NCBI GenBank assembly: GCA_009829735.1
Contig: CM020619.1
Coordinates: forward strand, 750,590-814,589
DNA from: Pyropia yezoensis
Taxonomy: Eukaryota; Rhodophyta; Bangiophyceae; Bangiales; Bangiaceae
Direction: 5' to 3'
DNA: 64,000 bases
Positions within the stretch are counted from its first letter, which is position 1; each line of letters opens with the position of its first letter. This document shows, in pieces, positions 19,740 through 31,000 of the stretch. A program made the translations under genes and the position numbers. A model generated the notes under the pieces. That model made no database searches and was not told the origin of the DNA. It saw only the letters and a program-made list of their open reading frames with translations.

Positions 19740-22295
19740 TTAGGTGGCGGCCTCATCCAGCATGTTGCGCGCCCACTTCTCGGCGTCGGCTTGGTATTTC
19801 TGGGCGCAGGAGTCGGCCATCAGGCGCGGTACACCCGCCAGTGTCTTCCCAGCAGTTGTCCGCTTGTCGTCCATCCGCTTGGCAGCGCGCGCTCCTGGCC
19901 CTGCCGTCGCTGGCGTCCGTCTCTTTCCCAAGTTGTAGGCCTCATTTCCTGGTGCCTGAGACATGGCCGACCGGGTGACGTACGACCGGCAGCTCTCTAA
20001 AAACGTGCCGGCAGGGTGGTGGACGGCGGTGTAGTTCAAGTGGCCATGCCAAGCCTCCAACCCCTGCTCACTGTAACGCCCCAGACTACCGAAGCGATTC
20101 AAAAAGTCTGGAGCGTGACAGCACAGAGTGTGTAGCTTGGGGGTGACCGATGACCACGGAGAGGTACGTAGCAGGCCGTCCACAAAGCTGGCTGTGTGCC
20201 GGCGGAATGCACCCACCTCTGTTGGGGAGCTGGCCTGCACACGGGTCAGCACGGGGAGAAATTCGCGCCAGGTGCTGCATGCGGCGGAGAACGCCGCGGC
20301 TTCCGCCTCTGGTACGTATCCATCCATCAGCGTGCACACCATCTCTATCGGACGCGCGATACGTTGGCACTGCCGTCCTTCAAAAGCGCCGCCAAAATAT
20401 GGCGCGGGGCTGACACCCATCGACTGCCAGAGTAGTGTGGCCATCGCGCTCACGTACGCCCGCCCCTGCTCCAAAACGTTGTGGAAATAAACAGCTTCGG
20501 CACCAAATCGAAGCAGCCAGACAGTGATGCCCAAGGTCAGGTGTCGCGGCATTGGGGAGATATGGTCGGGGGGAATGACCATAATGGGGCGACGCTCAAC
20601 AGACAGGTGCTGCTCGAGTGTAAGTCGCACAGGGAGATAGTCATTATTGCCCGTCGCGTAGGCTACAGCCATCTTGGCAAACTGGTCCACCGTCCGCAGC
20701 GTGCCACCCGCTCTGCTGCCAGCCTGCATATCTCCGTATTTGTCCACGAGCTCCGCATTGGTCGTCGTGCGACGGCGCATAGCTGTACACCACAGGCAGG
20801 GCATGCGGCTGCTGGCACCCAGGTGGCCGCACCAGGCCGTCAGGAAGCTGTAGTCGCCTGTCAATATGTAAACGTCTGCCATCTTGGCCAGCGCCGCGTG
20901 GTCGTCGCTCGCACAAGGAGATACACCACAAAGTACGGTGTTCCCGCGGCTGCAGGGACGCTCTTGATTTGCACAGGATACAACAGCTTTACAAGAGCTG
21001 AGCAACCCACCCTTGTCCAACCCAAAGCATACTTGGACGTCTGCGACGGTCGCCGCTTGCACCTCGGCGGCTGGGTCTAGTCCCAGAAACGGGGAGACTG
21101 GCTGCACGTGACGCCCTTGGCCATCCCTGGTACACCGCTCCAAAAATTGATTGGTGTCCTGGAGGTTGTCCACGAGGGACTGCAGGGCGACGGGCAGGTT
21201 CAGCAAGTACGCGCCTTGCCCGTTACACCCCAACGCGTTCCGCGGCTCTGCCGCAGCCAGCCGGCGGTCCTCCCGCACGCTCTCCCGGCTGACCAATCCA
21301 GTTGCGGGCCCGCCAAGGAGCAACCGAAACCGCTGCCACAGTGTGCCACTGACACAATTGTCGAAGATAAACTGGGTCTGCAAACGCACTGGCAGCTCCC
21401 GATGGGCGACTGCAGCTGGAGCGACAGCCACCCCCCCGTCCAGGCTGACCCGCCGGAGGATATCTGCCAACGCTGTCATCACCAGGCTCGGGTCTTGATG
21501 GATGACCCTGGCGACCACTTTGGCCACCCCGGCAGCCCGGCGCTGGTTCTGGCGGACCCCATCCACTTTCTTGAGTGGCTCCGTAATGCGTAAGTACGGC
21601 CGGCGGCTACCCTTATACGACACATTAAAACTCTCAGGGCTCATCGTAGTCAGGTGTAGGGCGAGAAGAGCCTCCAATTGCTCCACGCAGGTGTCCTCCA
21701 TGCTCGCATACGACTTGAGGATGAACGTAATCGCTTGACTTGGACTCGGTGCCACGTTTAGCCCATTCACTAGACAAGTCTCATAGCCGACGGGAGCCAC
21801 CCCAAAGCCAGACAGACGGACGACGTCTCGGCGGGACCCCGGTACGGTCGAGGACTCAGGTGCCGTGGTGGGCTCCGTCCCGTGTGGCCCCATTGGCAGT
21901 GGAGGCCCACTGACGGGGCCTGACAGGCGGCCGCGCTGGTCAGCTCGTTCAGCAACGTCTCGCCTGCGGTTACTCATGTAGCACGTGGCACACAGCCCGC
22001 GGGGCGTCCCCCGGGTGTCCACAGGCCCGGCCACGCTCGGCTTGCGCACGGCAGCGAGACGGACGAGGGTGACGGCCGCAGCGCGACAGATGACCCCCGC
22101 CAGCAAAGCATCTCGCCACCGCCTGCCCTTAACGCTGTCCTGTATGAGCGGGGAGGCGCACTGTGTGCAGACATACGCAAGAGGTTTCTCATCAAAAGCT
22201 TTTTTGACAAGGGCCGATGCATCATCACTGAAGCCCGTCACCCACAGCCAAATCAAGCGTAAGCAAGGAAGGCGCCACTGCGAAACATGGAGCAT
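19740..22295 (-). CDS. Transposase-like protein of unassigned family
   Basis: A long intact frame of about 851 residues from the ATG at 22295. The frame extends upstream to 22454, but that extension runs into the Copia LTR (ends at 22394) and cannot be original. Cys pairs CTQC and CATC in the N-terminal fifth suggest a zinc-binding region. Further on are FGLDKGG, then GDYSFLTAWCGHLGASSR followed by MPCLWC, then PMPRHLTLGITVWLL, and near the C-terminus LHTLCCHAPDFLNRFGSLG with YSEQGLEAWHGHLN. Such Asp, CxxC/His and Glu blocks in long orphan proteins are typical of DDE-type transposases, and the last block resembles the catalytic-Glu region of RAG1/Transib proteins. The gene abuts a retroelement nest. 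The Copia insertion lies about 100 bp upstream of the ATG and probably separates the gene from its promoter. The exact superfamily is unknown to me. Confidence 0.5.
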   Translation of the reverse strand: MLHVSQWRLPCLRLIWLWVTGFSDDASALVKKAFDEKPLAYVCTQCASPLIQDSVKGRRWRDALLAGVICRAAAVTLVRLAAVRKPSVAGPVDTRGTPRGLCATCYMSNRRRDVAERADQRGRLSGPVSGPPLPMGPHGTEPTTAPESSTVPGSRRDVVRLSGFGVAPVGYETCLVNGLNVAPSPSQAITFILKSYASMEDTCVEQLEALLALHLTTMSPESFNVSYKGSRRPYLRITEPLKKVDGVRQNQRRAAGVAKVVARVIHQDPSLVMTALADILRRVSLDGGVAVAPAAVAHRELPVRLQTQFIFDNCVSGTLWQRFRLLLGGPATGLVSRESVREDRRLAAAEPRNALGCNGQGAYLLNLPVALQSLVDNLQDTNQFLERCTRDGQGRHVQPVSPFLGLDPAAEVQAATVADVQVCFGLDKGGLLSSCKAVVSCANQERPCSRGNTVLCGVSPCASDDHAALAKMADVYILTGDYSFLTAWCGHLGASSRMPCLWCTAMRRRTTTNAELVDKYGDMQAGSRAGGTLRTVDQFAKMAVAYATGNNDYLPVRLTLEQHLSVERRPIMVIPPDHISPMPRHLTLGITVWLLRFGAEAVYFHNVLEQGRAYVSAMATLLWQSMGVSPAPYFGGAFEGRQCQRIARPIEMVCTLMDGYVPEAEAAAFSAACSTWREFLPVLTRVQASSPTEVGAFRRHTASFVDGLLRTSPWSSVTPKLHTLCCHAPDFLNRFGSLGRYSEQGLEAWHGHLNYTAVHHPAGTFLESCRSYVTRSAMSQAPGNEAYNLGKRRTPATAGPGARAAKRMDDKRTTAGKTLAGVPRLMADSCAQKYQADAEKWARNMLDEAAT

Positions 22296-22388
22296 AGAAA
22301 ACCCAGGCACAAAATAGACAGGCGTGGTCAGCTCTTCGAGCTGTGCCAGATCGTGCCTTCCACACAAAAGAAACACGCATACACGCAC

Positions 22389-22393
22389 ATGTT
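22389..22393. repeat. Target-site duplication of the Copia element, left copy (ATGTT)
   Basis: Five bases ATGTT directly abut the element end at 22394, and the same five follow the other end at 42233-42237. This is the usual size for LTR retrotransposon integration. Confidence 0.9.
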
Positions 22394-22779
22394 TGTGAAT
22401 GTCGGCGAGATGATGAGAAAACAAGCAGTGTATTCCCCAACGACCGAACACCACGCGCCGAGGCTCCCAAAAGGGGAGCGTCGGCGTGGTGTCAAGTCTA
22501 CCCGCGTCGGCCGCCGCCGTCGCACCGGCGCTAGGCCCGCCCTAGTATGCGTGCCCACCTCACGCGGGTCCGGGCCAACACTGGCCAAAACATACCGCCA
22601 CCAGCACCCTCCACACGGGTGTGGCCGCGCAAACAAGCCACCTACACGCCCGGCCATCCAATCAAAAGACAGTACAGGTAAACAACATGCGAATTGGTCC
22701 CCAATGTAAAGTGGCCCCCCTTGGCACCAAATCGGCTGAGCGCGAGGATGCGCACCCCAGCCAAGGCGGAAAACTCACA
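22394..22779 (-). repeat. Copia 3' LTR
   Basis: 386 bp, TG...CA ends with a short inverted terminus (TGTGA/TCACA). On the minus strand it is preceded by a purine-rich tract (GGGGGAGGGCGGTGAG) that also encodes the last residues of pol; the pol TGA (22781-22783) is one base from the LTR. Confidence 0.93.
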
Positions 22780-22780
22780 C

Positions 22781-24506
22781 TCACCGCCCTCCCCCAGCCG
22801 AGCGCTCAGTCGATGCCGGGGAACGGATGATCCACTGCTGCACGGGGTTAGTGTCCTTGCCCGTCCGCAAGACCGCGTCCAAGGCCGCGCACGGCCCAGG
22901 CTTGGTGAGCCCGTCCGCCACGTTGTGCTCAGACTTGAGCAAGCCCACGTTGGAGATCTCGATCCGCTTGTAGGCCGCCCGCGCCGCCGCCACATCGATC
23001 ATAAGCCGCTTCTCGGTGGTGTGTGACGCTCTAGTGACGACGTCAAACATCTGCTTCGAGTCAGTAAGCATGACGAGCGGCAGGTGCTGCCGGTAAATGC
23101 GCTCTAAGTCGTGCTTCATGATGTAGGCCGCATCAAAGGCGTCGGCAAAAGCATATACTTCCCCCGCCATGATGCTTCGGACCACCCGACGAGCCTTCTT
23201 GCTTGAATAGGCAAGTACGTGGCACTTGTCCGTGCCGTCGCACAGTAGCACGACGTAGCCAATCTGCGACGATTGGTCGTCGTTGTTGGCAAAAGAAGCA
23301 TCGGCGTAAACGCGAAGATGCAGCGTCTCCCGATCGAGCGGGGTGTACGATAGGCTAAGGCTTGCCGTCGCCTTCGCGCGCTTGATGGCTCTGTTCAGCT
23401 CCTGCACGTGGCGAGTGCCAAACGACGTGGCCGTCACTTGCGCCGAGCGGTTGATGGCGCAGCACAGGTCCGGCCGGCCATGTGCCAACCATGCGAAGCC
23501 AGACCGCACCGAGACAAAAGTCTCTTAATCGATGTCCAAAGACTGGATGACGGCGGCGTCCACATACTTCTCCTTGGCCAGGGTGAAGGAGCGTGGTAAA
23601 CCAGGTACGGTCTTGATAGAGACGCCGACAAAGTCAAAGCAGTCCCATTCTCTTGGCTTCGCCTCAAAGACCTTGAGAGTCTTCAGCGTCAGCTCCTGAA
23701 ATGCCTCTTTGCCGCCGTGGGCGAAGTCATCGACGTAGTTGCCCATGAGCCCATCGACGCTATCGTCATTGGGCTTGACGAACAGACGCGGGTCCCCAGT
23801 GAGAGGCGACAGCTTGAGATCGTCCTCAGAGTGGGCGGTCACTGTCACATCCCAGTAGTCTTCTGAGTCGGGGATGCCGTACAAAGGCAGTAGCACCTTC
23901 AGAAACTCGTCCTCCGCCAGGTTGAAGAGTGCCGCATCCTCCCGACTCAGCTTGAGGTAGATGTCCCTCGTCAGCTTGTCCTTGCTCTGCAAGTAGGCCT
24001 GGTCCACATCGTGAAGGACCAGGCGGAAGCCGAGGACTGCGCTGGTAGAGAGTAAGAGCCTCGTGGAGCTCTGACGGAGAGCAGAAGCACTGTGAACGAT
24101 GAAGGGCTTGGCCCTGTCCCTGTGCCCCTGGCCGACAAGCCGCGACTTGGGCATCTCGTCGTTGGTGCCCACCTTTTTGAAGGCGTCAACAAAACGCGCC
24201 CCAAGGACAGGTGCTCCTCCAGGTACGGACGCCTTCGGCACCTTCTCGAATGCGCCGCGCCGCATAAGCCCGTCAGCTTCCTTACGTCGCGCTCCTTGGA
24301 TCCCCGGCAACAGGATGCGTGGGTCTCCTGCCCTCAGGACCTCGGTGATGCAGATGTCCACTGGGGTCTGAGGCTCCTCAGTAGTTGAGCGGTAGGCTCT
24401 GTCGCGGAGCTCCCCCACTCGACGACTGATTTCCGCGACGAGGGTGTCGCCGGCGATGATGCCGTCTAGGATGGAGCCCACTTGCTCGTCCGTGGGCTTG
24501 ACCGCC
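22781..24506 (-). pseudogene. pol: Copia pol, reverse transcriptase and RNase H part
   Basis: Continuation of Copia pol downstream of the Gypsy insertion. The first codons (…AVKPTDEQVGS) restore the frame of the integrase half. The reverse transcriptase shows FRLVLHDVDQAYLQSKD, LPLYGIPDSEDYW and the catalytic NYVDDFAHGG. After SLDID an in-frame TAA (23525-23527) interrupts the gene, and the same frame continues into RNase H: LHLRVYADASFANND (catalytic Asp), GEVYAFADAFDAAY, LMLTDSKQ and EHNVADGLTKPG. The frame ends at 22781, next to the 3' LTR. Broken both by the Gypsy insertion and by the stop. Confidence 0.9.
24502..24506. repeat. Target-site duplication of the Gypsy element, left copy (CCGCC)
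   Basis: CCGCC abuts the first base of the Gypsy LTR, and the same five bases follow the second LTR at 37423-37427. Confidence 0.9.
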
Positions 24507-24976
24507 TGTGGCAGTATTGACCCCCACGTAAGGGGGGCAACACGTGCCATGCAAGGGGCGGCAGGCCACTAGCCTGATCCGTTCCTCCCCTTGCATTTGG
24601 GTCCGTATTCCCTAAGTTTGGGACAGTTAGCTTAGTAGTAAATCCAACTTGGATTTGAGGGTTTTCTGCATTTATCGTCTTGAATTTTCGTGTGGCCCGG
24701 TGGGCAGGTGCTGGGGTGGGAGATTCTGAGTGGCGAGATTCTGAGGGGACCCTGGGGGGATAAGGGGAGGGACAGCGGGGCTTGGCCCTGCGTCCCCGTC
24801 CCGACCAAGAAACTGTTGGACCACACACCATCTTCTTGTTTGTCAGTGGGGGGTTTGCCCCACAACAGGGACAGAGTGTGTGCGACTTGCACTTCTTCCG
24901 GTTCCCCCGACACGGGAGGCAGCCCTTGTACACCGCCCCAACTTGGGTGCCGTGTGTGTAAGTGGTTTTTGCCACA
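24507..24976 (+). repeat. Gypsy 5' LTR
   Basis: 470 bp starting TGTGGCAGTATTGACC and ending TTTTTGCCACA; the seven terminal bases form a perfect inverted repeat. Differs from the 3' copy at three sites near its left end. Confidence 0.95.
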
Positions 24977-24978
24977 TT

Positions 24979-24996
24979 TGGTGGAGCAGCAGGGGA
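24979..24996 (+). promoter_or_regulatory. Primer-binding site of the Gypsy element
   Basis: TGGTGGAGCAGCAGGGGA begins two bases after the LTR, as expected for pairing with a tRNA 3' end (…CCA). The second Gypsy family at 47787 has nearly the same sequence in the same position, which supports the assignment. The tRNA identity is not determined. Confidence 0.7.
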
Positions 24997-25095
24997 CAGA
25001 GGTAAACTTTACCTCCGGGTGCACCCTGGCGTAGGGGGCCCTCTGTCTCAGAGGAACGGTGGACTTGGACCGTGTCATACGGATCGTCAGCCAAC

Positions 25096-27042
25096 ATGGC
25101 TAGTTCGGACCCCCCGTCGTCCGGGGTGTACACGGGTGACGCACGTACTTCAGTGCCTTTGAATACTGGTGAGACACAGGTGGGTTTACCTGGGGTCGCA
25201 GAGGGACTAGAGGTCCCTCAAGCCAGCAGGACTGGAAGTGCGGGCGGGCAACAGGCCACCCCGACTCAGTCGGGAGTTCGCTCGGGTGACACTTCTGATG
25301 TGGGAGGGCCGAAGTCTGGCCACCGTGTGGTACACTCAACGGGAACGTCCCAAGGGGTGAGGACTGTCCCCGCGGGTTCCACTCGGGTTGGAGCCAACTT
25401 TGGCTTGGAGCCGTCGCCAACTAGGCTTTCGTAGGACGGCGGACCTCCGTTGGTCGGCGATGGGCTCGCGCCCATGCCCCCGGTTGAGACCCCTGAGGAA
25501 CGTGGTTACCCCTCAGGTGGACTCCCGGAGGCGGACCGAGACTCAACTGGAGTCGACAATCCACTCCTCGCGGAAACTGTCCGTCGGGAGGCGACCAATG
25601 TGTTGCGGCAGACCTTGCCGGACCTGGTGGTCACGATGACGAATACTATTCTGAATCAGATTGTGGCGAGTTTGCCAGATGGCCTTAATGTCCAGACCGG
25701 ATCGGGGCTTTCGAGCCCGCAGGCGCAGGGGGAATCCCTCCTCACGCCTATCTCAGGTCGCCCCGAACAGGGGGCGACACCTGTGACTCCCAACGAGAGA
25801 GCCACACCATACTCGGTGGGGAGTACGCCCTTCATGGGGGAGTCCCCCCCGGAAACGCCGGCGGCTACACCAAGCGCGCCGCGCCAGACTATGGGCACTG
25901 AGGGTGAACTTGCCCCAGTGCCACAGCGGCTGTTCCCTCAACGTGAGGTGCTGCCCAAGATCCAGGTAGCCAACCCGGTCTACCAGAGGGTCTGTGATTG
26001 TGAGACCTACGCCCTCCACAACAAGTCGGTGGCGTATGGTCCTGACCAGGCCCAAGCCATGGGCCGTGCCAAGAAGAATGCACTTCACTCTTTTGGGCAC
26101 AAAGCGGAGTGGGATGGAACTCCCCCCCTCCGTGTCTTTGAGTTTCTACGTCGTTTCACAAAAGCCTGTGACGACAATGCCATAAGTGAAGGCATGGCTT
26201 TCTACATGCTACAGGAGTTTACGAAGGGCGGCCTGCGGACAGAACTTATGTCCGTCATGCCCAGCTCCTCAAGTGGAGGCGCTGGTGAGGTGACGTCCTA
26301 TTTGGAGCTCGTCAACTGGTTGTTGAGAGCCATTGTTGATGAAGCGGCGTTGGCTTCTCAAGTCGAGGAGTTTACGCAAGCCCATCAGGAAGAGGCGGTG
26401 GACGAGTTGTCCTCTGCGGAGCGAGTCCGTAAGCTCAACAATCTTTGTGGGCTTCTTCATCCACAAGCCGTGGTGAAGAGTCGGTTTGTGGAGGGACTCC
26501 ATTGGTCAGTCCGGATGGAGACCCGGGAGCATAACACTGCCCGGGCGACCCTGGCCGAGTTGGCTAGGTTCGCCTACCGCAGAGGCGAGGCCTACCGCAA
26601 GTTGCGGGAGGAACAACGCCAGGAGCGTCAGGCCGAGTTGGCCAAGAAACGGAAGGAGGCCCGCCAGGCCAGAGAGTTGAGAGAGGCACGCCGAATCCGC
26701 AAGGAGAGGGTGGTAGCTGCCGTGGGGACTTCCCAGGGTACCTCTTCGTCTTCCCCAGTCGGGAAGACCCCTCCCGGAACAGACAATCGGTGTTGGAACT
26801 GCAACTCCGATGGACACTGGGCATATGATTGCCCCAAGTGGAGTAAACGCATCCAACAACTTGTTAGGAATGCGAGTAAGAAGTCGGCTACGAACGAAGT
26901 ACGTTCACGCCGCGAGGGTGGTCCTCGACCGGTGGTGGCGGTCGCCACACCCTCGGCGGAGGGGGCGGACACGTCGTCCTCGGACTCGTCGTCTTCCCCT
27001 TCGTCCTCAGATTCGGACGCCAAGTCGGCGGGAAACGAATGA
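25096..27042 (+). pseudogene. gag: Gypsy gag with zinc knuckle, one in-frame stop
   Basis: Capsid/nucleocapsid precursor of about 648 codons from the ATG at 25096. The N-terminal 112 codons end at TAG (25432-25434), after which the same frame continues from 25435 to the TGA at 27040. The capsid core shows CDCETYALHNKSV, LRVFEFLRRFTKACD and GEVTSYLELVNWLLRA. A Lys/Arg/Glu-rich coiled-coil stretch follows, then a CCHC knuckle CWNCNSDGHWAYDC. The end is Ser/Asp-rich. The last bases overlap the pol start (ATGA), so pol lies in the -1 frame relative to gag. The core is homologous to gag of the second Gypsy at 48,500-49,600. Confidence 0.88.
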
Positions 27043-28014
27043 CCGTTGGAGCTGGTCGTCCGAAGCTCACAACGGCAGCCTCGGCCAAGTGGGTCAAGAG
27101 GACGAACCAACCGTGTCGGATACTGCGGCGACCTAAGGGAGTCCGCCCACCTCGGGTAGGACTCCCCAAGAACGTAAACCCACGTCGGGTCATCGCGGTG
27201 CTGACGGGTGAGAACTTCCAGGTGGCTGGACGGGTGCAACTTGCCCCCGGCCGCGCCTGTTGTGCCCGTATCGTACTTGATACCGGGTCAGGAGCCTCCT
27301 TGATACGCAAGTCGCTATTACCAAAGGAGGTGAAGCTCCAACGCTGGAAGTCTAAAGCTGACCATCTGATCGACATCAATGGTGGGGTACTTCCCATCGT
27401 TGGTGCCGTGACCCTACCAACTAGGTTGGGGACCCATGAGGTCGACGTGACCTATGGAGTAGTTGAGAATATATCGGTACCCCTGCTTCTGGGTACCCCT
27501 TATGTTGTTACACAAGTGCCTTTGATTTGTGGCCCTGAGTATTGGGTCAAGTTGATGAATGGGGAGACTATCCCCATCCTTGGTAAGGGAAAGTCAGTGG
27601 CTCCTGTGACACTCTCAGAGTCGAAGCCTGCTTGCTCTGTGAGAGAAGGGTTTACTGCTACCCTGCGTTTAGCCCGTAAAGTCACGTTGCCCCCCAACTC
27701 GGTGGCGCACGTTGACGTTGTAACTGATTATACGGGGAACGGGTTGGTGCACCCTTACCCCCGTCTTGCTCGCAAGCACCAAGTGCATGTCGCCCTTGGC
27801 ACGATGGACTCCAAAGCCGGAGTCCCGTGGAGGATCCAGGTGATGAACCTGGGCTCGTCGCCCAAGTACTTTCAGTCGGGAGCCAAGTTCGGCTATATCG
27901 ACCAACACGAGGGACCGGTAGTAGCGGTCACCCTCAACGCGGGCTCAAGTAGCGACCCGAAGTCCGGGAAGGAGAAGCATCAAGCCAAGTCGGCCGCCTC
28001 TCCTCGGCCCCATC
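27039..28014 (+). pseudogene. pol: Gypsy pol, protease part, truncated by insertion
   Basis: Starts at an ATG overlapping the gag stop. The aspartic protease signature is ARIVLDTGSGASLIRKS, followed by VLPIVGAVTLPTRLG and the flap-like NISVPLLLGTPYV. A linker follows to about 28,014, where the inserted element begins. The open frame runs on to 28,751 only because it reads into the insertion; that part is not pol. The second Gypsy has the same LDTGSGxSLIRxSLLPKE block. Confidence 0.85.
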
Positions 28015-28023
28015 GTCGGCGAC

Positions 28024-31000
28024 CGGAACCACATGCAACTCAATCACACACACTGCATGTCGTTGTATTTCACAATTTTCCACTGCAACGTACTGCAACA
28101 TCACGCGAAGACCGTCCACTGATGAAAAAAGAGCACCACTGCAATACATGTCATGACTTGTGTATCGCCGCATCTTCTTGTATTTCCCTGCAACACAGAT
28201 CCCTCATGCACATCACCGCTCCTCACACACTGGCCATCGCGACTCCGACAGTCGCATCGGACAAGCTGGTCGAGTCACGGACGACGAAACATCGACCTTT
28301 CGTTCTCCACGCCTACACGCCCGGCCGCCAGTATCGTCTTCTTTCAAAATACATCGCTGAAGAGTCCACCAATTCTTCCGACCCGACCAGATCGCGCGGC
28401 CCGGACGCTTCAGGACATCTGATTGACCACACAGCCTCGCCCGAGCCTCCATTCACGCAGGCTACTTTTTGGCATCCCCTCCTGAGCATGCTCATTTGCG
28501 CATCTACCGACGCCAGTGAGCTGATTCTGGACTCAGCTTGTCTTAAATCGCACCAAGATCCTCCACAAGTGATGATCCAGTTCCCGGCTCGCACCCTTCC
28601 CACATCACCACTCGAAGCACCTCCCGAGAATCGTCATTGGGGAGGGGCACGTTGCCTTCTGGGCCCAAGTCAGAGGACTGTCTACTTGGTGCAGTCAGCG
28701 AAGAGCAAGAGCCTGTACGTCTGCGTGTCCATGATTGAAGATTTCACCTAATCGCCTCTCCTTGCCACGTCCTGAGCAATCCCCACCCCTCTTTCCCAGA
28801 ATTCTCATCTGACTCCTCAAATCCTAGTCAATCGCAGCTCCGGAAGCTCTCTGCCTCCCCACCCCCCCGCGCCCCCCCAGCCCTCCCAGTTGCTCGTGTT
28901 GATCCCCCCTCCAAGAAGGGCTCTCAAGACATCAATTCAGCTCTTGGAACTTGTTCGGGAGGACGAATGACGACGGGAGCAAGACGCTGGGCTCATTCGA
29001 CAGCGTGATCCCCCGCTCCCGGGCAAGCTACTGCAACGCAAAAAAATATCCCGCAGGGGCATGGAGGACTGACCTGCTACCAAATCGGTCTCTTTTCAGA
29101 TTCCTTCTCGAGAAAGTTAGTAGACCGTAAATTGTTCATGATAAGTCTCATTCGACACCACTATAGTAAATTTGCATAGGGGCACCATCGCGTTCTGGTT
29201 GGTCGATGTGATGATATGTTTTGAAAACGGTGCATTTCCGCATGTTCTCTTGATGACTTACGTTAAAATGCTCGAGCACTCCAAAATTGGGGATGCTTCA
29301 AGTACGTTTTCGTCAGTATTTGAACTTTCCGTGTGCGCAATTACAGGATCTTTTGTTGAACTCTCACAGAATCTGAACAGAGTGGGCAGATCCTTGCACG
29401 GGCTTGCTCCATATGAAGATTATTTGCTTGACCAATCAGCGCAATCCGCCACCACCACTGGGCGCCCAATGAATGAACTGGTGGCGACCGTCGCTGCGGT
29501 GGAGACCGCACGCCACTAGATGCGTGTGGAGCAAGAACCGGGCTTGCCACACATTGCCCCCTCCACCCACCGACTGGCCTCCACGTCACCCCCCCCTCCA
29601 CGCCCCGCTCGCACTCTGCTTTATCCCCTGCAAGCACTCTCCCGGACTGCCCCTTCTCCCACCGTGTCGTGTCCCACTCCTTTTCTGCTCCCCCCCCCCC
29701 CCCCCCCGTCTCCACCCCCCGCGCCCCCCTTCTCTCCATCTCCTCTCCCACTTCCCCGCACCCATGCCCCCCCCCCACCCCCCCCCCTCTCCACCCCTCG
29801 AGCCCCCCCCGCTTCCCTCCATCTCCTCTCCCGCTTCCCCGCACCCAGGCTCCTTCTTTTCCGCTTGCTCTTCTTGTCCACCACTCAGGTATGTGCGGAG
29901 GATGCCATGGGTGGTGCATGTGGGTGGATCGGCTGGACGGAGCTGCTCTGGTGATGTACGTGGGTGTGTGCGCGAGGGGCTGCTCGCGCGGTGGTTTGAG
30001 AGGGCGTGTGGGAGGGTGGCAGTTGCCGTGGTGGTGGCGGTAGGAAGACGATACTCATGGGGGTGCCATACATGCACAGATTCATGTCATGCGCTACATT
30101 GGCTTGCATTTCTCTGCGATTGCGTTGCATTGGCTTGCAGTTATATGCACTATCTTGCGTATTCACCAGTGTTCTACTCGCTACGCACCTTTCGCAGGTT
30201 CTTCTGGATCTTTTTCTTGTCGAGCTGGCGTCCTTCCTTCTCTTTCCACCCCCCGCACCCCCCCGCTTCCCTCCATCGCCTCTCCCGCTTCCCCGCACCC
30301 AGGCTCTTTCTTTTCCGCTTGCTCTTCTTGTCCACCACTCAGGTATGTGCGGAGGATGCCATGGGTGGTGCATGTGGGTGGATCGGCTGGACGGAGCTGC
30401 TCTGGTGATGTACGTGGGTGTGTGCGCGAGGGGCTGCTCGCGCGGTGGTACGACAGGGCGTGTGGGAGGGTGGCAGTTGCCGTGGTGGTGGCAGTAGGAA
30501 GACGATACTCATGGGGGTGCCATACATGCACAGATTCATGTCATGCGCTACATTGGCTTGCATTTCCCTGCATGTGCGTTGCGTTGGCTTGCAATTACCG
30601 GCATGTTTTTGATATTCACGAGTTTTTTGCCCGCTACGTACCTTTCGCAGTTCCTTCTCAATGTGATCCTTACAGTGCTGGTGTCCTCTCTTCCCTTCCC
30701 TTCCGGCCTCGGCTTCCCGGCTCCCCTCCACGCGATTTCACACCCCCCGGCGCCCTCTCCCTGCTCCCCTTGGTCCTTCTGTGTACCCATCAGGTATGCG
30801 CAGAGTATGCAGTGAGTGGTGCATGTGGATGGATGAGCCGGACGCAGCTGGTATGGTGATTTAGATGGGTGCGTCGGCGGGTGGATGCGTCTGCTGTGGT
30901 ACGGGAGGACATGTGAGCGGGAGGCCGCGGGCGTAGTTGTGTGCGTCGGGTGACGGCGAGTACAGGCAGCCGCGCGTGGGAGCACCAGCAGGCGTGCGGA

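Noticed and set aside
22296-22454. Upstream extension of the transposase-like frame to 22454
   Set aside because: From 22394 rightward it is Copia LTR sequence, identical to the copy at 41847, so it cannot be part of the original protein; it also begins with GTG.
28024-28751. Extension of the Gypsy protease frame to 28751
   Set aside because: It continues past the inverted-repeat junction into the inserted element and shows no pol similarity.
29473-30985. Plus- and minus-strand frames of 100-300 residues in the tandem array
   Set aside because: They repeat with the array period and shift frame between units; no protein family.
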